A DNA stretch of 64,000 bases from Chloranthus sessilifolius (GCA_021018995.1 CM037589.1:14027001-14091000); one strand, 5' to 3'. Shown: positions 25,552-37,090, counted from the first letter of the stretch. Translations and numbers: made by a program. The notes: generated from the letters alone by a model not told the origin.

Positions 25552-25692
25552 GTAGACGTCAGCTATCCAGATCTCGCAAACGTCGATTTCATTGATCTCG
25601 CGGACGTTGACTACCAGGATCCTTGGGAGGGCGACACCGCAGAGTACCAGGAGGACCACAGTGCTGATTTTGATCCGGGCACCAATTATTGA
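25552..25692 (+). other. Conserved acidic reading frame in LTR copy C
   Basis: A 46-codon frame (VDVSYPDLAN to DFDPGTNY and TGA) colinear with the 35-codon frame at 4222-4329. It is longer by 33 bases (11 codons), so the indel keeps the frame and both copies stop at the same place. Strongly acidic. No ATG. Confidence 0.4.
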
Positions 25693-26159
25693 CATTTTTA
25701 GACTCAATACTGAGTTGTTTGATGTTATCATTATTGACTCTACGCTTCCTTTTATCAGATTTGTCTCCGACTTTCATTATTGTTTTATTGGTAGATTATT
25801 TGGATTCATTACTTTTATTCTATTATTTATGACCACTTTACATTCCACTTTTAAGTTTTGGTTTTCACGGATTTCATGAAATCAAACTTGCGCGATAACT
25901 TTAATTAAGTGTATGTCTAGTTAGCATATTCAGGATATGTGCGGGTTATAACTCGAAATTTTAGGCCCTCGCGATGAGGTAGAATTTCGGGTCGTAAAAC
26001 AAACTCTTCCCTATAAGTATTGTAAGAATAAATAAATAATATTTACTATTAATTTAACAATGTCAAAAATGAACCGAAACGAAACCGCAACAAATCTGTT
26101 TGGTTTCGGTTTGATTAAATTTCAAAAACACGAAAACGACACATAATCGAAACACTTTG

Positions 26160-26425
26160 TATCAGGCAATGCAGCAGGGCTGTCAACTGGCCATATCTGC
26201 CCATCAGACGACCTGCCCCACCTAGTTTTTAAATTGGTGAGGCATATGAGTTTACCCCATTAGGTCAGGTTGGGCTTGAAGCAACTCACTCAAAGCTTAC
26301 GTTGAGTCAGGTAGTTGGCAAAAGGGCAGCTATACTTTGGGCTTACCTACCTTAGCTCGTACCTGGCCTATTGTAGGCCGGGCCGGTTCAAGTCCAGCGC
26401 ATTGAAACTGCGATCAATGACATAG
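26160..26425. mobile_element. hAT-like MITE fragment
   Basis: It contains CAGGGCTGTCAACTGGCC near 26173 and GGCCGGGCCGGTTCAAG near 26377, like the ends of plant hAT elements. A target duplication was not confirmed. At 26060-26150 a separate GGTTTCGGTTTGATT-type repeat is present. Confidence 0.35.
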
Positions 26426-26623
26426 TCGGGATTAGAGAAATGGAGACGTTAGTTTTCAGTTAAATTCCCAAATCTATCCTTTCCTTTCGACTTTCGACTT
26501 TCGACAATAATATGGGTAAGTAGGTGAACTAAAACGACGACCATACACAAAAACTGACCACCAAAACACATATTTTGATATCTTAATTTCCTAACCACCA
26601 AATTCATCCATCAACTCCTACCC

Positions 26624-26630
26624 TATAAAA
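26624..26630 (+). promoter_or_regulatory. TATA box of the first proline-rich gene
   Basis: TATAAAA lies 99 bases before the last base ahead of the ATG, within CCCTATAAAAACCCAACCTC, which is the same at 41692 before the paralogue. About 230 bases upstream of each gene are conserved. Confidence 0.7.
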
Positions 26631-26728
26631 ACCCAACCTCAATTTCTCATAATCACTCATCCTACAATCTCTTCTCCTATATTTTTGAGTGGCAACTTTA
26701 GGACACCATTTGCACCTCATACTATACC

Positions 26729-27145
26729 ATGGCTTCTAAAGCATATTTCATCATAACCACACTCATTGTTCTCATGTCCACAACCAACCAAGTTTGCATC
26801 ACAGCTCGCCGATTGTTGCAGGCCCCCCCTGTTCCGACTCTACCGACCGTCCCAACACTGCCTAACCCCATACCTAACCCTCAGTTGCCGCCGCTGCCCG
26901 TCGTGCCGTCTCTACCTAGGCCCACCGCATTGCCACCTTTACCCTCTCTCCCTTCTATTCCAGCAATACCCACATCCACGTTGCCACCATTGCCTTCTTT
27001 GCCTACAATCCCTACTCTGCCTAGGCTAACACTGCCTCCATTGTCTTCAATTCCATTGCCTACCATCCCCACAAGCTTCCCTTCCATCCCTTTCATCCCG
27101 TCACTCTCTCCACCCCCTTCAACTTCAACCACTACCAGCCCATAA
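26729..27145 (+). CDS. Secreted proline-rich wall protein, PELPK-like
   Basis: 138-residue single-exon protein. Residues 1-26 (MASKAYFIITTLIVL...) form a signal peptide with a hydrophobic core, followed by ARRLLQ, as in PELPK1-type and related plant secreted proteins. Residues 32-125 are a run of short Leu-Pro repeats (LPPLPSLP, TIPTLP, SIPAIP) with no Cys, and the tail is Ser/Thr-rich (PPPSTSTTTSP). Such proteins are secreted and thought to join the cell wall; hydroxylation of prolines is likely but not shown. The ATG follows a conserved TATA region, and the paralogue at 41803 uses the equivalent ATG. A short run of unbroken repeats could be mistaken for non-coding, but the paralogue's conservation supports a real gene. 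Confidence 0.85.
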   Translation: MASKAYFIITTLIVLMSTTNQVCITARRLLQAPPVPTLPTVPTLPNPIPNPQLPPLPVVPSLPRPTALPPLPSLPSIPAIPTSTLPPLPSLPTIPTLPRLTLPPLSSIPLPTIPTSFPSIPFIPSLSPPPSTSTTTSP

Positions 27146-27499
27146 TAGCCACTTGTCATGCCCAACATACCTGTTGATGTGCTGGGTAACCTTGCCTAAT
27201 ACTAGATATTATTAGTCCCATTTTTAGGAGAAGCCACTTTGCTTGTGGCCCAGTATGTCTCTAGCTTTTCTACTTGGGGGTTTATGGCGTGTGGGGTATA
27301 GCTCTATAATGCTCCTGTTATTGATTTTATTATTTATTGGATGTATTTATTACTTATGACTTGTGAGAGTGATTTATATGTACTTGTATATTTGTTTAAT
27401 TGAGAGTTGCTTTATTTGAGATTTCTACTTCATAAATATTTGTTTCTTAGTCTGGCTTTTTAAAAACTAAAATGATGGAATAAGTATCAATAGGATTCG

Positions 27500-27914
27500 G
27501 ACTTGAGTAGGGCTGTCAATGGGACAGGCTCAGCCCAAGATCAGCCCGGCTTGGGTTAGGGCCGGGCTTAAAAAATAAACTCAAACTAGGATCTATCTGG
27601 GCCAAACTCAGCCCGATTTTATAGCCAGGGTGGGTTTGGGCTTGATCTAAGGTAAAATTTAATTGGGCCTATCAAAGCCTGCACCAGTCTGGCTGAGCTG
27701 GTTTAATTGACGTTCGGCTTGACTCGAACTCAGCCTGGCCCAAACCTGGTTTGGCTAGGTTTGGCTTTGAGTAACCCAGTCTGGCTTGAATTAGACCTAG
27801 GCCAAACCAGCCCGATTATAAATTGTAGCAGTGTAAGGCCTATATTTTTTTATAAAAATAATCGGCCCAGCCTGAACCCAGCTCAGCCCGGCCCGTTGAC
27901 AACCTTAACTTGAG
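27500..27914. mobile_element. hAT MITE of about 399 bp
   Basis: The element (27508-27906) starts TAGGGCTGTCAATGGG and ends CCCGTTGACAACCTT(A), imperfect terminal inverted repeats. GACTTGAG (27500-27507) and AACTTGAG (27907-27914) flank it as an 8-bp target duplication with one change. The paralogous locus has the empty site GACTTGAG at 42595-42602, with matching sequence on both sides. It is internally rich in CAGCCCGGC-type blocks and has no coding sequence. Confidence 0.85.
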
Positions 27915-28439
27915 ACACGTTAAAGATGCTATTTTTGAGAGGTTATTTGTTATGGATAGAAACATGACCGCCCTATTTTTAAGGCAAGGGCTTAGGCTGC
28001 GTTTAAGTTTAGCTCTTTTAGGGCAAAGAACAGCTCTTTCACTCTTTGGCTCGGGAACAACTTTTAAATTTAATAAAACATTTCCTCGCCCCGTTTACTC
28101 AGACAAGGAACTGTTTTAAGTGATAAAAAAATTTGCTCTGACGAAGAGCAGACAGACAGCTGCTTCTTCTCTTGTAAGAGCTAACCAAAACACAACCTTA
28201 GTGTTTTGAGCATACCAAATCATTGAAGTAGTTGTTTATATGATTAACTGATGCCAATCAAAAAATGGCACCCGTTGAGCCTATCAAAACGTCTGATATA
28301 CACACTCTAATGTGGACAATTGTTTAGATTTTTTTATGTGATGCTCACATTAAGTACAATCAAATGGTTTGAACCTTTTACAAGAGTGATTCTTTGGTTG
28401 AGACTTGGGTTGTCAATCATGAGATTTAAAAAAATTTTA

Positions 28440-28929
28440 AAAAAATTAGATTTTCTCAACTTTGTAGACACTCGACCCGACCTGACCCAATTTAACCCGA
28501 TGTGTCCAAGTATAAGCTTGGCCTGACCTAAAATACTGACTTGGGTCAAGCCAACCCAGTCCCAAGTTATATATAAAATATCAAATCCAAAACCCTTATT
28601 TATTATATATAAAATATCATGTGGGGGAGTAAGATCATCCAATCTGCATGGCCCGACCCAACTTGACACATTAAATTCTTTTGGTCGTGTAAAATCGGAT
28701 CGTGTAGATCCAGAAATGGACCGACCCAGCCCGTTGAAATTCTAATTGAGACATGTGCCTATGATTAGGGCTCTCAATGGGCTGGTCCAGCCCAGATTTT
28801 GGCCCGCACACAGCTCAGAAAAAGTGGTATTTTTTATTAAGCAAACCAATCCCAGTATCCGAATCGGGCTAAGCATGTTGCAATCCAGATAAATCCGGGC
28901 CGGGATTGAGTGGAGTGTTGTAACCGGCC

Positions 28930-28935
<6 letters not shown>
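28440..28935. mobile_element. hAT-like MITE fragments
   Basis: Two patches: 28465-28745 with CGACCCGACCTGACCCAA blocks, and 28767-28935 starting AGGGCTCTCAATGGGCTGG with GGGCCGGGATT. They resemble the MITE at 27508 but no complete ends were found. Confidence 0.35.

Positions 28936-28995
<60 letters not shown>
28933..28995. repeat. (TA)n microsatellite
   Basis: About 63 bases of pure AT dinucleotide. Similar runs are at 32649-32695, 39534-39581 and 43439-43478. Confidence 0.95.
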
Positions 28996-28996
<1 letters not shown>

Positions 28997-30684
28997 TAGT
29001 CATATGCACGTACCTCGCTAGTCATTATTTCAAAGTTCATTAGGTGGAAGTTTTGGATGCAAAGCAACCACTATGGTCTGATTTTAACAAATTAATGATT
29101 TCCAAAGTTAGCACTTTTTTTTATGGGCCCAAATAGAACTCTAACGGACAATGTTATACAATGGACAAATTTTTCTAGACAATTTTTATACCGGGGCCCT
29201 GGCACTGCAGCCAATCACATCAAGCCACATAAGCTACCTGGAAAATTGTCCACCGTTTATAATTTTCTGAGCTCTAAATGCGTACAGTATCTCTGATCAA
29301 TTCGAAAGACTGGATAATTGTTTGGGAAAAGAAGGCAACACATAAATGACCCAATATGTGCTAATACTTGATAGGCCTCATTTATAAAGCAAGAGGAAGG
29401 TAAAACACGACGAGACGCCCTTTAATTTAAAGGAACAACATCCCTTGTAGTTTCCTCCAATAAGTGGAAAGAGAAATCACCATAAGTTCTGATCCAAATC
29501 AGCTCCTGCCTACTCATTTGACTGAAAGTAGCAGTCAACCATTTTCAATGTACAAAGCTTGGTTTTGAAGAACGATATATCGGGTTGTAAATACTGGTAA
29601 CCTTTAGAAAGTAAATCATTTTTATAACTGTTTAAATAGGAAGCTTGCATGTATAATTCAGCAGACCAAGTGAGAGGATCCAAGATGCTTGAATTGGTTC
29701 ATCTTGGTGGAATGATCTGATTGAAATTGAGTGAAGAGATCATCCTTTGAAGGGTCACAAACTATATTGGAGGCATCATACAACAATGTGCTTAAAGTTT
29801 TTAGATTTCGTTTCACTTAAAGTTTTTATTACTTAATGGAACCAAGGCAACAATCAGAACAACACATTAAAAAAAAAAAAAGTTCAAAACAGAGTGATTC
29901 CACCCATATCAGAAGATTTATAAACTTATCAATAGGCTTCCAGCAACATGGCTAATGAGTCAAGTTGGATTAAGGGCAATCCATTTATCTAAGTCCTCAA
30001 CTTGATCCCAACCTGACTTGTTTATTGAAACCCTCGAACCAAACTCGTGATTCGATTAGCAAAAACTCGTTACGTTGGGCAAACTAAGTTAAATTATAAG
30101 CGAGTGAGTCGGGTTGGGTCAAGTCTCAACCCAAGCCAGAACTGTTTAATAAACGGGTTGAGATTTCGAACCCAATCTAACTCAATCCATGGTTGGTTGG
30201 ATCGCTAGACCCGTTAGGTTGATGCAAGCCGTTTGCTGTATCCCTAGCTTTCAGCCATCGAATGTGGTCAACAGTTTTCATTCACAAATCTTCATTGACG
30301 GATAACATAGGTTAATAGCCTAGCAGTACGAGAACCCTTTCTTTTTAAGTGGGCCAGGGGTTCAAGCATTGTCACCTTAGTATTTTCAATTTCGTTTTTG
30401 TTATGACGTTGATGAAGACTACTCATTTCATCTATCACTAACTTCACTTAAATGCATCCCTTCTTGTTGTGTATCATAGAAGGTCAAAATATGAAGTTAA
30501 TGAAGCACAAAAATTTCTTTTAGCAAACAATGGGTGGCCCTCTAATTTAATTCATATGAAAGTTATGATTTATGTGTACGTTGTTCTTAGAGTTGTATTT
30601 AATACATTATAGTTGGCTATCTTTATCAGAGACCAAGATTAGATGAAGAAATCTCAAGAACTTCTCATCCATTCTTCTATTTAG
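28996..30684. other. Spacer, no gene recognised
   Basis: No frame with recognisable protein content. 29990-30225 has CCAACCTGACTTG and CGGGTTGAGA blocks typical of degraded hAT MITEs. Confidence 0.4.
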
Positions 30685-30807
30685 AAGACGAAGAGGGAAG
30701 CTCTCAAGATAGCTAGAGAGGAAGTTGCTTATCTTGACAACATTGCCCTTTTGGCATCTGGATCAGGGGAGGATGTTGGCAGTTGGGAAATCTATTTAGC
30801 TTCAACG
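30685..30807 (+). pseudogene. Isolated exon-like segment of an unrecognised gene
   Basis: A 41-codon open stretch, KTKREALKIAREEVAYLDNI followed by ALLASGSGEDVGSWEIYLAST. It is flanked by a good acceptor (CATTCTTCTATTTAG) and a donor (GTATGC), with an in-frame stop just upstream and codon-like composition. I do not recognise the family. No adjoining exons were found within several kb, so it is either one exon of a gene with very long introns or, more likely, a relic. Confidence 0.35.
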
Positions 30808-31176
30808 GTATGCATCATAAATCAACTTGGTGCCATTTAATAATCAACGTTAATGGTCATTCTTGTATGATTAGCTTCAATGGATACACAACAAAGATAA
30901 AAAAAAAATATGAAGATATATCTCTTCCGAACTATAAAGGGTTCTTCCAAATTTGAAATAAACTGGAATGGAGTGCCCTCTCAGTTTTGATCTGAGCTAG
31001 CTTAGTTCATAACTTGGACCAGATTTGAAGTAATTAGAACCAGCTAAGTCCAAAATGTCGTCCAATGCTGCACGAATTCAGTATGCCATGAATTTAATTG
31101 GGGCAGAAAATAAGCCTGAGCATGGACAGATTTTTTAGTACTAAAACTGAAACACAGTTAAGCGTTGATTAATTAC

Positions 31177-31360
31177 AATTCTGTGAAGAGATTTTCAAGG
31201 TAGCCAAGCCCAAGGATTCTGTGATGAGCCTCTTTCTAGGTAGTCAGACATGTAACAGCCAAATTGCATCGATGACTCTGTGACGAGACTTCCTAGGTAG
31301 CCAAGCCCGACAGTTCTGTGATGAGCTTTTTTAGGTAGCCAGGTATGTAACAGCCAAATG
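31177..31360. repeat. Two tandem units of about 95 bp
   Basis: Each unit has two sub-blocks of the form TTCTGTGATGAG...AGGTAGCCAAGCCC and ends ATGTAACAGCCAAAT. Unit starts are near 31177 and 31272. Confidence 0.75.
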
Positions 31361-31416
31361 GTAATATATTTTCTAATCTATAACCCAGATTGAATGCAAG
31401 TTCTATGCATTTCTAA

Positions 31417-31692
<276 letters not shown>

Positions 31693-31796
31693 TAGGTAGG
31701 ATGCATGCTTTTGTGCAGAATAACAAACAGCGGGTCAATCTTCATAAATTTCATCGTAAATTGAAATACTCATACAAATAAAAATGTGGGAGAGAT

Positions 31797-31892
31797 CAAG
31801 AAGATCCAGGATCGTTTATCCACTTGGCTAACCAAGCATGAGCTAGTTCATAGATCTTTGGGCTTCAATTACCAAGGAATAGAGACTTTCCT
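31797..31892 (+). pseudogene. ndhJ: Plastid ndhJ 5' fragment (NUPT)
   Basis: The frame reads [20 protein letters not shown] then NYQGIET, matching the first 30 or so residues of plastid NDH subunit J ([20 protein letters not shown]...). The initiator has become ATC (Ile) and similarity ends at about 31892. The bases just upstream (31700-31796) may be its plastid 5' spacer. In plastid genomes ndhJ and atpB are separated by several genes, yet here they are about 180 bases apart. Confidence 0.85.
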
Positions 31893-32121
31893 GTCCTACA
31901 TTATAATTATAGTCATCAGCTCAAAGAAGATGTTTCCTAAGAAAAGGAAACTTAAAAATTTAGCCAAGTATATACTTTAAAGCACATAACATAAGTGATA
32001 TGTAAAAATGTTGGAGCGAAACGAAGTTCAAACTGTACAAAACACACTGCAACTTCATTACACATGTAGAAAAGAAATATACACCAAAAGAAGTTACATT
32101 TCCACAAAACGTTTCTCACAA

Positions 32122-32583
32122 TCAATCATTGTTAAACATTGGCAAATGGTAGCAGTTATTACGGATCCTATCTAAATATGCTATGACCGTGCACCTATCA
32201 TGCTCAAATTGGGCCATCAAGATAGTGAAATTGCCACCCACACCTTCCTCAAGATTCTCATTGGGTCTTACTTGGTGTTCCTCTATTGAAATTTTTTTTA
32301 TGTCCATGACGGCATTACCAAACTCAATGCCTGGAAGAGAAGGCCCGGAAGGAGCACCATCCCTTTCGAAGCGTTTGCCCTCCTTATCGTTATTGGGCAG
32401 ATTAGGGAACTCCTCCAAGTTCAGAAACTCATCTACATTAATATCCATCTCAACCTCTACTTCAGTAGGAGAATGGGGTTCAACTAAGTCCCATATGTCG
32501 TTTACTTCCAACTCTTGTCCTCTTTCCAAATGGAGCAGCCCCTCGAAAATATTAAATTTTCCTATAAGAGAAAATCTTATCAT
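32122..32583 (-). CDS. Hypothetical acidic protein, 153 codons
   Basis: Open frame from an ATG at 32583 to a stop at 32122. It is Glu/Asp/Asn-rich (VEPHSPTEVEVEMDINVDEF, NLPNNDKEGKRFERDG) with no signal peptide, membrane segment or recognised domain. No repeat of it exists in the window. It may be a retroelement or transposon protein remnant, or chance. The long open frame in AT-rich DNA and the biased composition argue weakly for former coding sequence. Confidence 0.3.
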   Translation of the reverse strand: MIRFSLIGKFNIFEGLLHLERGQELEVNDIWDLVEPHSPTEVEVEMDINVDEFLNLEEFPNLPNNDKEGKRFERDGAPSGPSLPGIEFGNAVMDIKKISIEEHQVRPNENLEEGVGGNFTILMAQFEHDRCTVIAYLDRIRNNCYHLPMFNND

Positions 32584-32646
32584 TTGTCATCCCCATATCA
32601 TTATCCTTTGTCAAAGGGAGGAGTTCATGTAATAGATATATGTAAT

Positions 32647-32695
<49 letters not shown>

Positions 32696-32698
<3 letters not shown>

Positions 32699-34625
32699 GA
32701 GGATGGGGGGATTTTCCTTTCTCCTTGTTTGAAAATCATTTTTTAATCGATCTTCTAGTTTATCCTTGGTTTCTTTGTTAAATATTGGACTCAAATTCTA
32801 TATCTAGTTATAATCTTCAATCAACTCGCTCAATCATATTGAAGAAATCAAAAAAAAAAATTATGTCATTTATGGCAGCCCAATGAGTTTCATTTCTGTT
32901 CCAACTCCTCTTGATAGAGCAGTGAAAGAAATTTCTTAGGATTCTAATTGTTTGATCCTTTTGTGCAATTTAATGAAGAGGATATTATGGTTGTATCCAA
33001 GTTGTGTCAATTCACTCTAGATGGTAAGATTCGTGATGAGAAGGTTGAGAAGAATTATGTTAAACAAAAAGTGGATGATCCTTGGCAATTTAATATCAAT
33101 AATTGGTGTTTGAAAGGAGAAATCCCTTCATTTTTATTGGATAATCGCCATCTCTAAGTTAATTGATTTTTATCGAGGACCTTATTTTTATAAGGTAGAA
33201 AAAAAAAAATTTAATGCATCGGAACTTACTATTCCTCAGACAAAGGGAAAAAATAAGCATTTTATGGGTATTTTTGAATTGATACTGATGCATTTAATGT
33301 TGATTCAAATGTGGATCTAGTTTTTTAATCTTCATTAAAATCTAAAGGAAAGATGTTCTAAGTTCTACTAATCTTATAGCGTTTCATGGGAATTATGGTT
33401 CAGGATGGTCGGGACATGATGATGTGGAAGAGGATAATACAAGTCAGCGCGTTCCTATTTGTTGTGCATGCTCAGTTTCTGAAACTGCTGTAACTATGTT
33501 CAACATTAAGGTTAGTTGCCAAATAATGGGTGATTCAGATTTAGAAGTTGCAACTGCTGATTCAGAAACATGTGGGATTGAACATTACCATGTTGCTTTG
33601 ACCGTTGTGGATTGTGTGGGTAAACAAGTGTCAGTTGATGCTACTCAAGCAAACTCCATTTTTCAGTTGGAAACATACACTATTTCAACAGCACACACTA
33701 AACAAGTGGTCAGGTAAACTTGTGATCCACCTGAATTGGCTACTAACTCGTCACAAAATGGAGAAAGACATATACATCACCATCAATTTACTGCAGAATT
33801 TGAAGGTATAATATAATTCAATGATAAACAGATGTTTTCGAGACAAAAAAAATCAAAATGAATTAGAAGTCCTTTCTAGTGCTTAGGAAGCATGCTTGCA
33901 TGCACCTCAATGTGAAAGAGAGTTTAACCTCGAAGTCTCACCAATCCTTTCATTGGCCTCCTAACCCAGAATCTCAAAAAGAAGAAATATGAAAGAAGTT
34001 GAAAAGACTTATGATCTTTTTTCTTCTATCAATAATGCAAATTTCAACTTTTATCATAGAAATTCAAAATTGAAGAAACTTTCAACAATCTAGCCCAAAA
34101 GAGGGAGTGAGATAATTAAAAATTTCAATTATATCAATTCACATCTCGTTTATCACGATAAGCAGCTTCAAAATAATAACAAGGAAAATCTTTCAAGCAT
34201 AACAAAGAAAAATCTCCCAAAAAGATAAATCAAGATTATAAGTAGAAAAATGTGCATTGGAAAGAACCAAAGCAAGGGATTTAATTAATTTATGACCAAA
34301 AAAAACCTAAACGTGAAAATAAGCTAGATAATCTTACACAACTAAAAAATATATATATATATTATAATAAAAATAGATATAAATGTAAATATTCACAAGA
34401 AGATCTTTATACATACCTGCCAAGTATTTTATCACTTGAATATTTGATCTGATATCCACCAGCCATTTTATCAAGCCTACATTAACAAAAAAAATTGGCT
34501 TACAAATCTGAACCTTAACATCAACAACTTCATAGAAGGGAAAAAAATCAAGGTAAAAAATTCAGGTGCATAATAAATAAATTAAAGGGTACTATTATTT
34601 ATGCTTGATGAAACTATGACGTCAC
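32696..34625. other. Spacer with short unassigned open frames
   Basis: Frames at 32948-33157 (GEIPSFLLDN) and 33424-33717 (97 codons, CCACSVSETAVTMFNIKVSC) look like former protein sequence because both lack low complexity, but I recognise no family. The intervening DNA has stops in all frames. From 33800 on nothing is recognised. Confidence 0.3.
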
Positions 34626-36258
34626 CCCATTTCGGATGCTATACCTTTTATGTCATTCCTACCATACTTCTCACATGCTCAAATGAATGTATTAAAGTCT
34701 CTCCGAGTCCACGTCGGAAAGCCCTGAAAGTCATTTTGTCAAGCATGGAAAAGTAACCAAAAACAAGGATCATTCGCTTTAAATGATTCTCACCTCTTCT
34801 AATAATTGTTCCTTTTCTTCCTGTTCCTCTGGCGTTAAGGGTTCCTCTAAATCTTAAATAGTAGATTTTAGTTATAAGTTGGACACAATAATCATTATAA
34901 CCTTTTATATAAGAGAACACAATAATCTCCATCTCCAATTGTGTCCTTTAACTGATTCTTTTGATGGGTTTTCTGAACAGATGGAATTAAAACAATAATT
35001 AAACACTCAAAACTAAAAAACACAACCAGAGTCTGAAGAAATCACAACTAAATTTTAAAAAGAACATCAAAACAGAGTCTTGTGGCCTGGCAACTGTTTT
35101 AAGTGGAAGAAGTCCATACAAATAGAATATGACACAAGTTTTGAAAGGGCAAAAGGGGCTTCTAGTATGAACACACCATGAGATCCCGTACTCCCTTTTC
35201 ATATAAGCTGTATAGTCTTTGAGTATTAAAAAACTAGAAATCAAGCCTGAAAACGAAAGGAATACATATTAGGTTGATATTAAATATTAACTGCATATAA
35301 TAAGTAACAAGTGTAGCATCAATAAAATAAATCAAGGAAAAAGATAAGAAAGGACGAATTGTTTGTCACTAACTATAATGTATAAAGACTAATAAAAAAT
35401 AAAGAAATAACACCTAGAATCAAATTAAGCAGCTATGTACTAAAGGGTGATAGATAATGAATTGCCTATACGTTCTCATCGTCAAAGTCATACAATTCAG
35501 CAGTTGCACAATACAGCTAATAAATTAGGAACCAAAAGATTCAGCAAAATTTAATAAAATACTAACAGTGTACACTGCAAATAATTAAACAAAAACTTGA
35601 TCATACAAAAAGGTTTAATCCATAATATGAATCCACATATTGTCATCCATTTTGAATTTGATGGCATCTTCAGTAAATTTCTTCATTTTAGCATGCAGTT
35701 CAGCAGCTGCCTCTTCTCCTTTAGCAATGATTCTGTCGATATCCTCGTCTGTTATGGTGCTGTTCTTAAAACTTAAAACCATTTCAGCGCCAAACCTCAC
35801 CATTTGTAATAGCTCGTCTTTACTAATAGCTGCATCAATGAAATCATAGATGGAAAGATTAATCTCGGTTCTCTAAAATCAATTTGCATTCGCAAAGTAA
35901 TGGCATCATAGAGGCTTCTAAAACAAATGCTTACTTTTCTGCTCTGCTAAACGACCTTGCTGAATCACTAAAGCAGCAAGTGCAAGCTTTTTTTAGGCTC
36001 TCTCAACCACTTTTTCCTCAATCGTCTACTGCATTTTTTTTTGGGTGCAAAAAGGAGATACAAAGCTTAATAAATTTTCCTTTTTGATAATTTGAAAAAT
36101 TACATAGATGAAATTCCAAAATTATTAAATTTGGATTATTCTGTTCATATAGCTCATCAAATAAACTGTACCTCTGTGCAAAAACGGAAAACTTGAACTT
36201 CCTTTTTCTGGCCAGTCCTACAACATGATCTTGTGCTTGCAAATCTACTTGTGGATTC
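34626..36258 (-). pseudogene. ISWI chromatin remodeller (CHR11/CHR17-like) pseudogene
   Basis: Exon relics in order on the minus strand: 36172-36258 (NPQVDLQAQD..., then EVQVF after a lost base); 35935-36028 (TIEEKVVERA, KKLALAALVIQQGRLAEQK); about 35636-35829 (DELLQMVRFGAEMVLSF, TITDEDIDRIIAKGEEA, DAIKFKMDD); about 34933-34972 (KTHQKNQLKDTI); 34626-34723 (FPTWTRRDFNTFI, ACEKYGRNDIKGIASEM). These match the end of helicase domain C, the linker, and the SANT region of plant ISWI ATPases. Acceptor sites are preserved. Disabling changes: a frameshift near 36226, two stops in the second relic (Tyr codons to TAG and TAA), and CGA to TGA in the SANT exon (Arg of RACEKYG). The N-terminal ATPase half is absent. 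Decayed gene copy. Confidence 0.85.
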
Positions 36259-36910
36259 CTGGGGTAGAAATAAGAGAAAGATGAGAGAGGGTATACTGGA
36301 AATTTTCTGGTTTAAAGGCGCTAACACAATTGATAGAACAACTTTCAAAAGGCATAGTTTTGTGCAAAGATATCTTTTCAAGGCTTAAACCCAGCATAAG
36401 GTGCTTTTTTCTTCAGTATTTTCACTTGCAAAAGGGCCTATCTAGAAGAACTTGATTTCCCATATCATTGTTGATCAATCACAAATTCAATCAAATGGTT
36501 CTCAAACTAAATTATATTCTAAAGATGTGAAATAGCACAAAAAATTACATATTTTAGGCGGACTCAAATTATACAAAGATACAATTCACTTCAATTCAGT
36601 ATCTACCATTTCAATGTCATCAAGTTTTATATTCTAGGGTTTTTATTTTATTTCTTTAACCATCAATTTTTTTAAAAAAATCAATTTTATCATTTCTAGG
36701 TGCATTTGTTACTTATTTTGTTCCATAGCAAATCATTTTCTACTGTCTTAATTAAAAACAATAAAAAACATTAACTACAAAAACACAAAAGATTTTCTTA
36801 TCTATTTATTTTTTTCACTGCTAATAAAAAATAAATAAATAAAAATTGAAGAATACCATAAATGCACCAACATGAAACAAGAACAAAAACTCACATTATT
36901 CAAATGTTTT
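36259..36910. other. AT-rich spacer
   Basis: Upstream of the ISWI relic. No further helicase exons or other features were recognised. Confidence 0.4.
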
Positions 36911-37090
36911 CTTGCATCTTCCCCTACAACACCAATGTGACCTGTCGCGAGAAACGATCCGACAGCAGTTACCAGTTAGAGAGAGAAACAGAGATGGAGT
37001 CTTGCATCTTCCCCTAAAAGACCAATGCGACCCGTCGCGAGAAACGATCCGACAGCACTTACCAGTTAGAGAGAAAAACAGAGATGGAGA
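36911..37090. repeat. Tandem duplication, two 90-bp units
   Basis: CTTGCATCTTCCCCTA starts at 36911 and 37001. Both units run through CGCGAGAAACGATCCGACAG to AACAGAGATGGAG with few differences. The GA-rich tract (37081-37139) follows directly. Confidence 0.9.

Larger units (their letters stand above)
23334..26000 (+). mobile_element. LTR-like repeat copy C, right piece
   Basis: Homology to copy A resumes at CGCTTCAACGCGATCACTTCG (about 23356) and continues to GAATTTCGGGTCGT near 25995, where the last bases have mutated (AAAAC for GACA). Compared with copy A it has one large extra segment, 24332-25187. Confidence 0.6.

Noticed and set aside
26881-27168. Gly/Val/Glu-rich open frame opposite the first proline-rich gene (and 41967-42302 opposite the second)
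   Set aside because: It is the mirror of a Pro/Leu repeat; antisense frames of such repeats stay open by composition.
32183-32632. 149-codon plus-strand frame
   Set aside because: It lies opposite the minus-strand acidic frame, which has the more natural composition; even that one is weakly supported.
34999-35244. Possible further ISWI exon between the relics
   Set aside because: The frame (KDYTAYMKREYG) does not align convincingly with the HAND region of ISWI.
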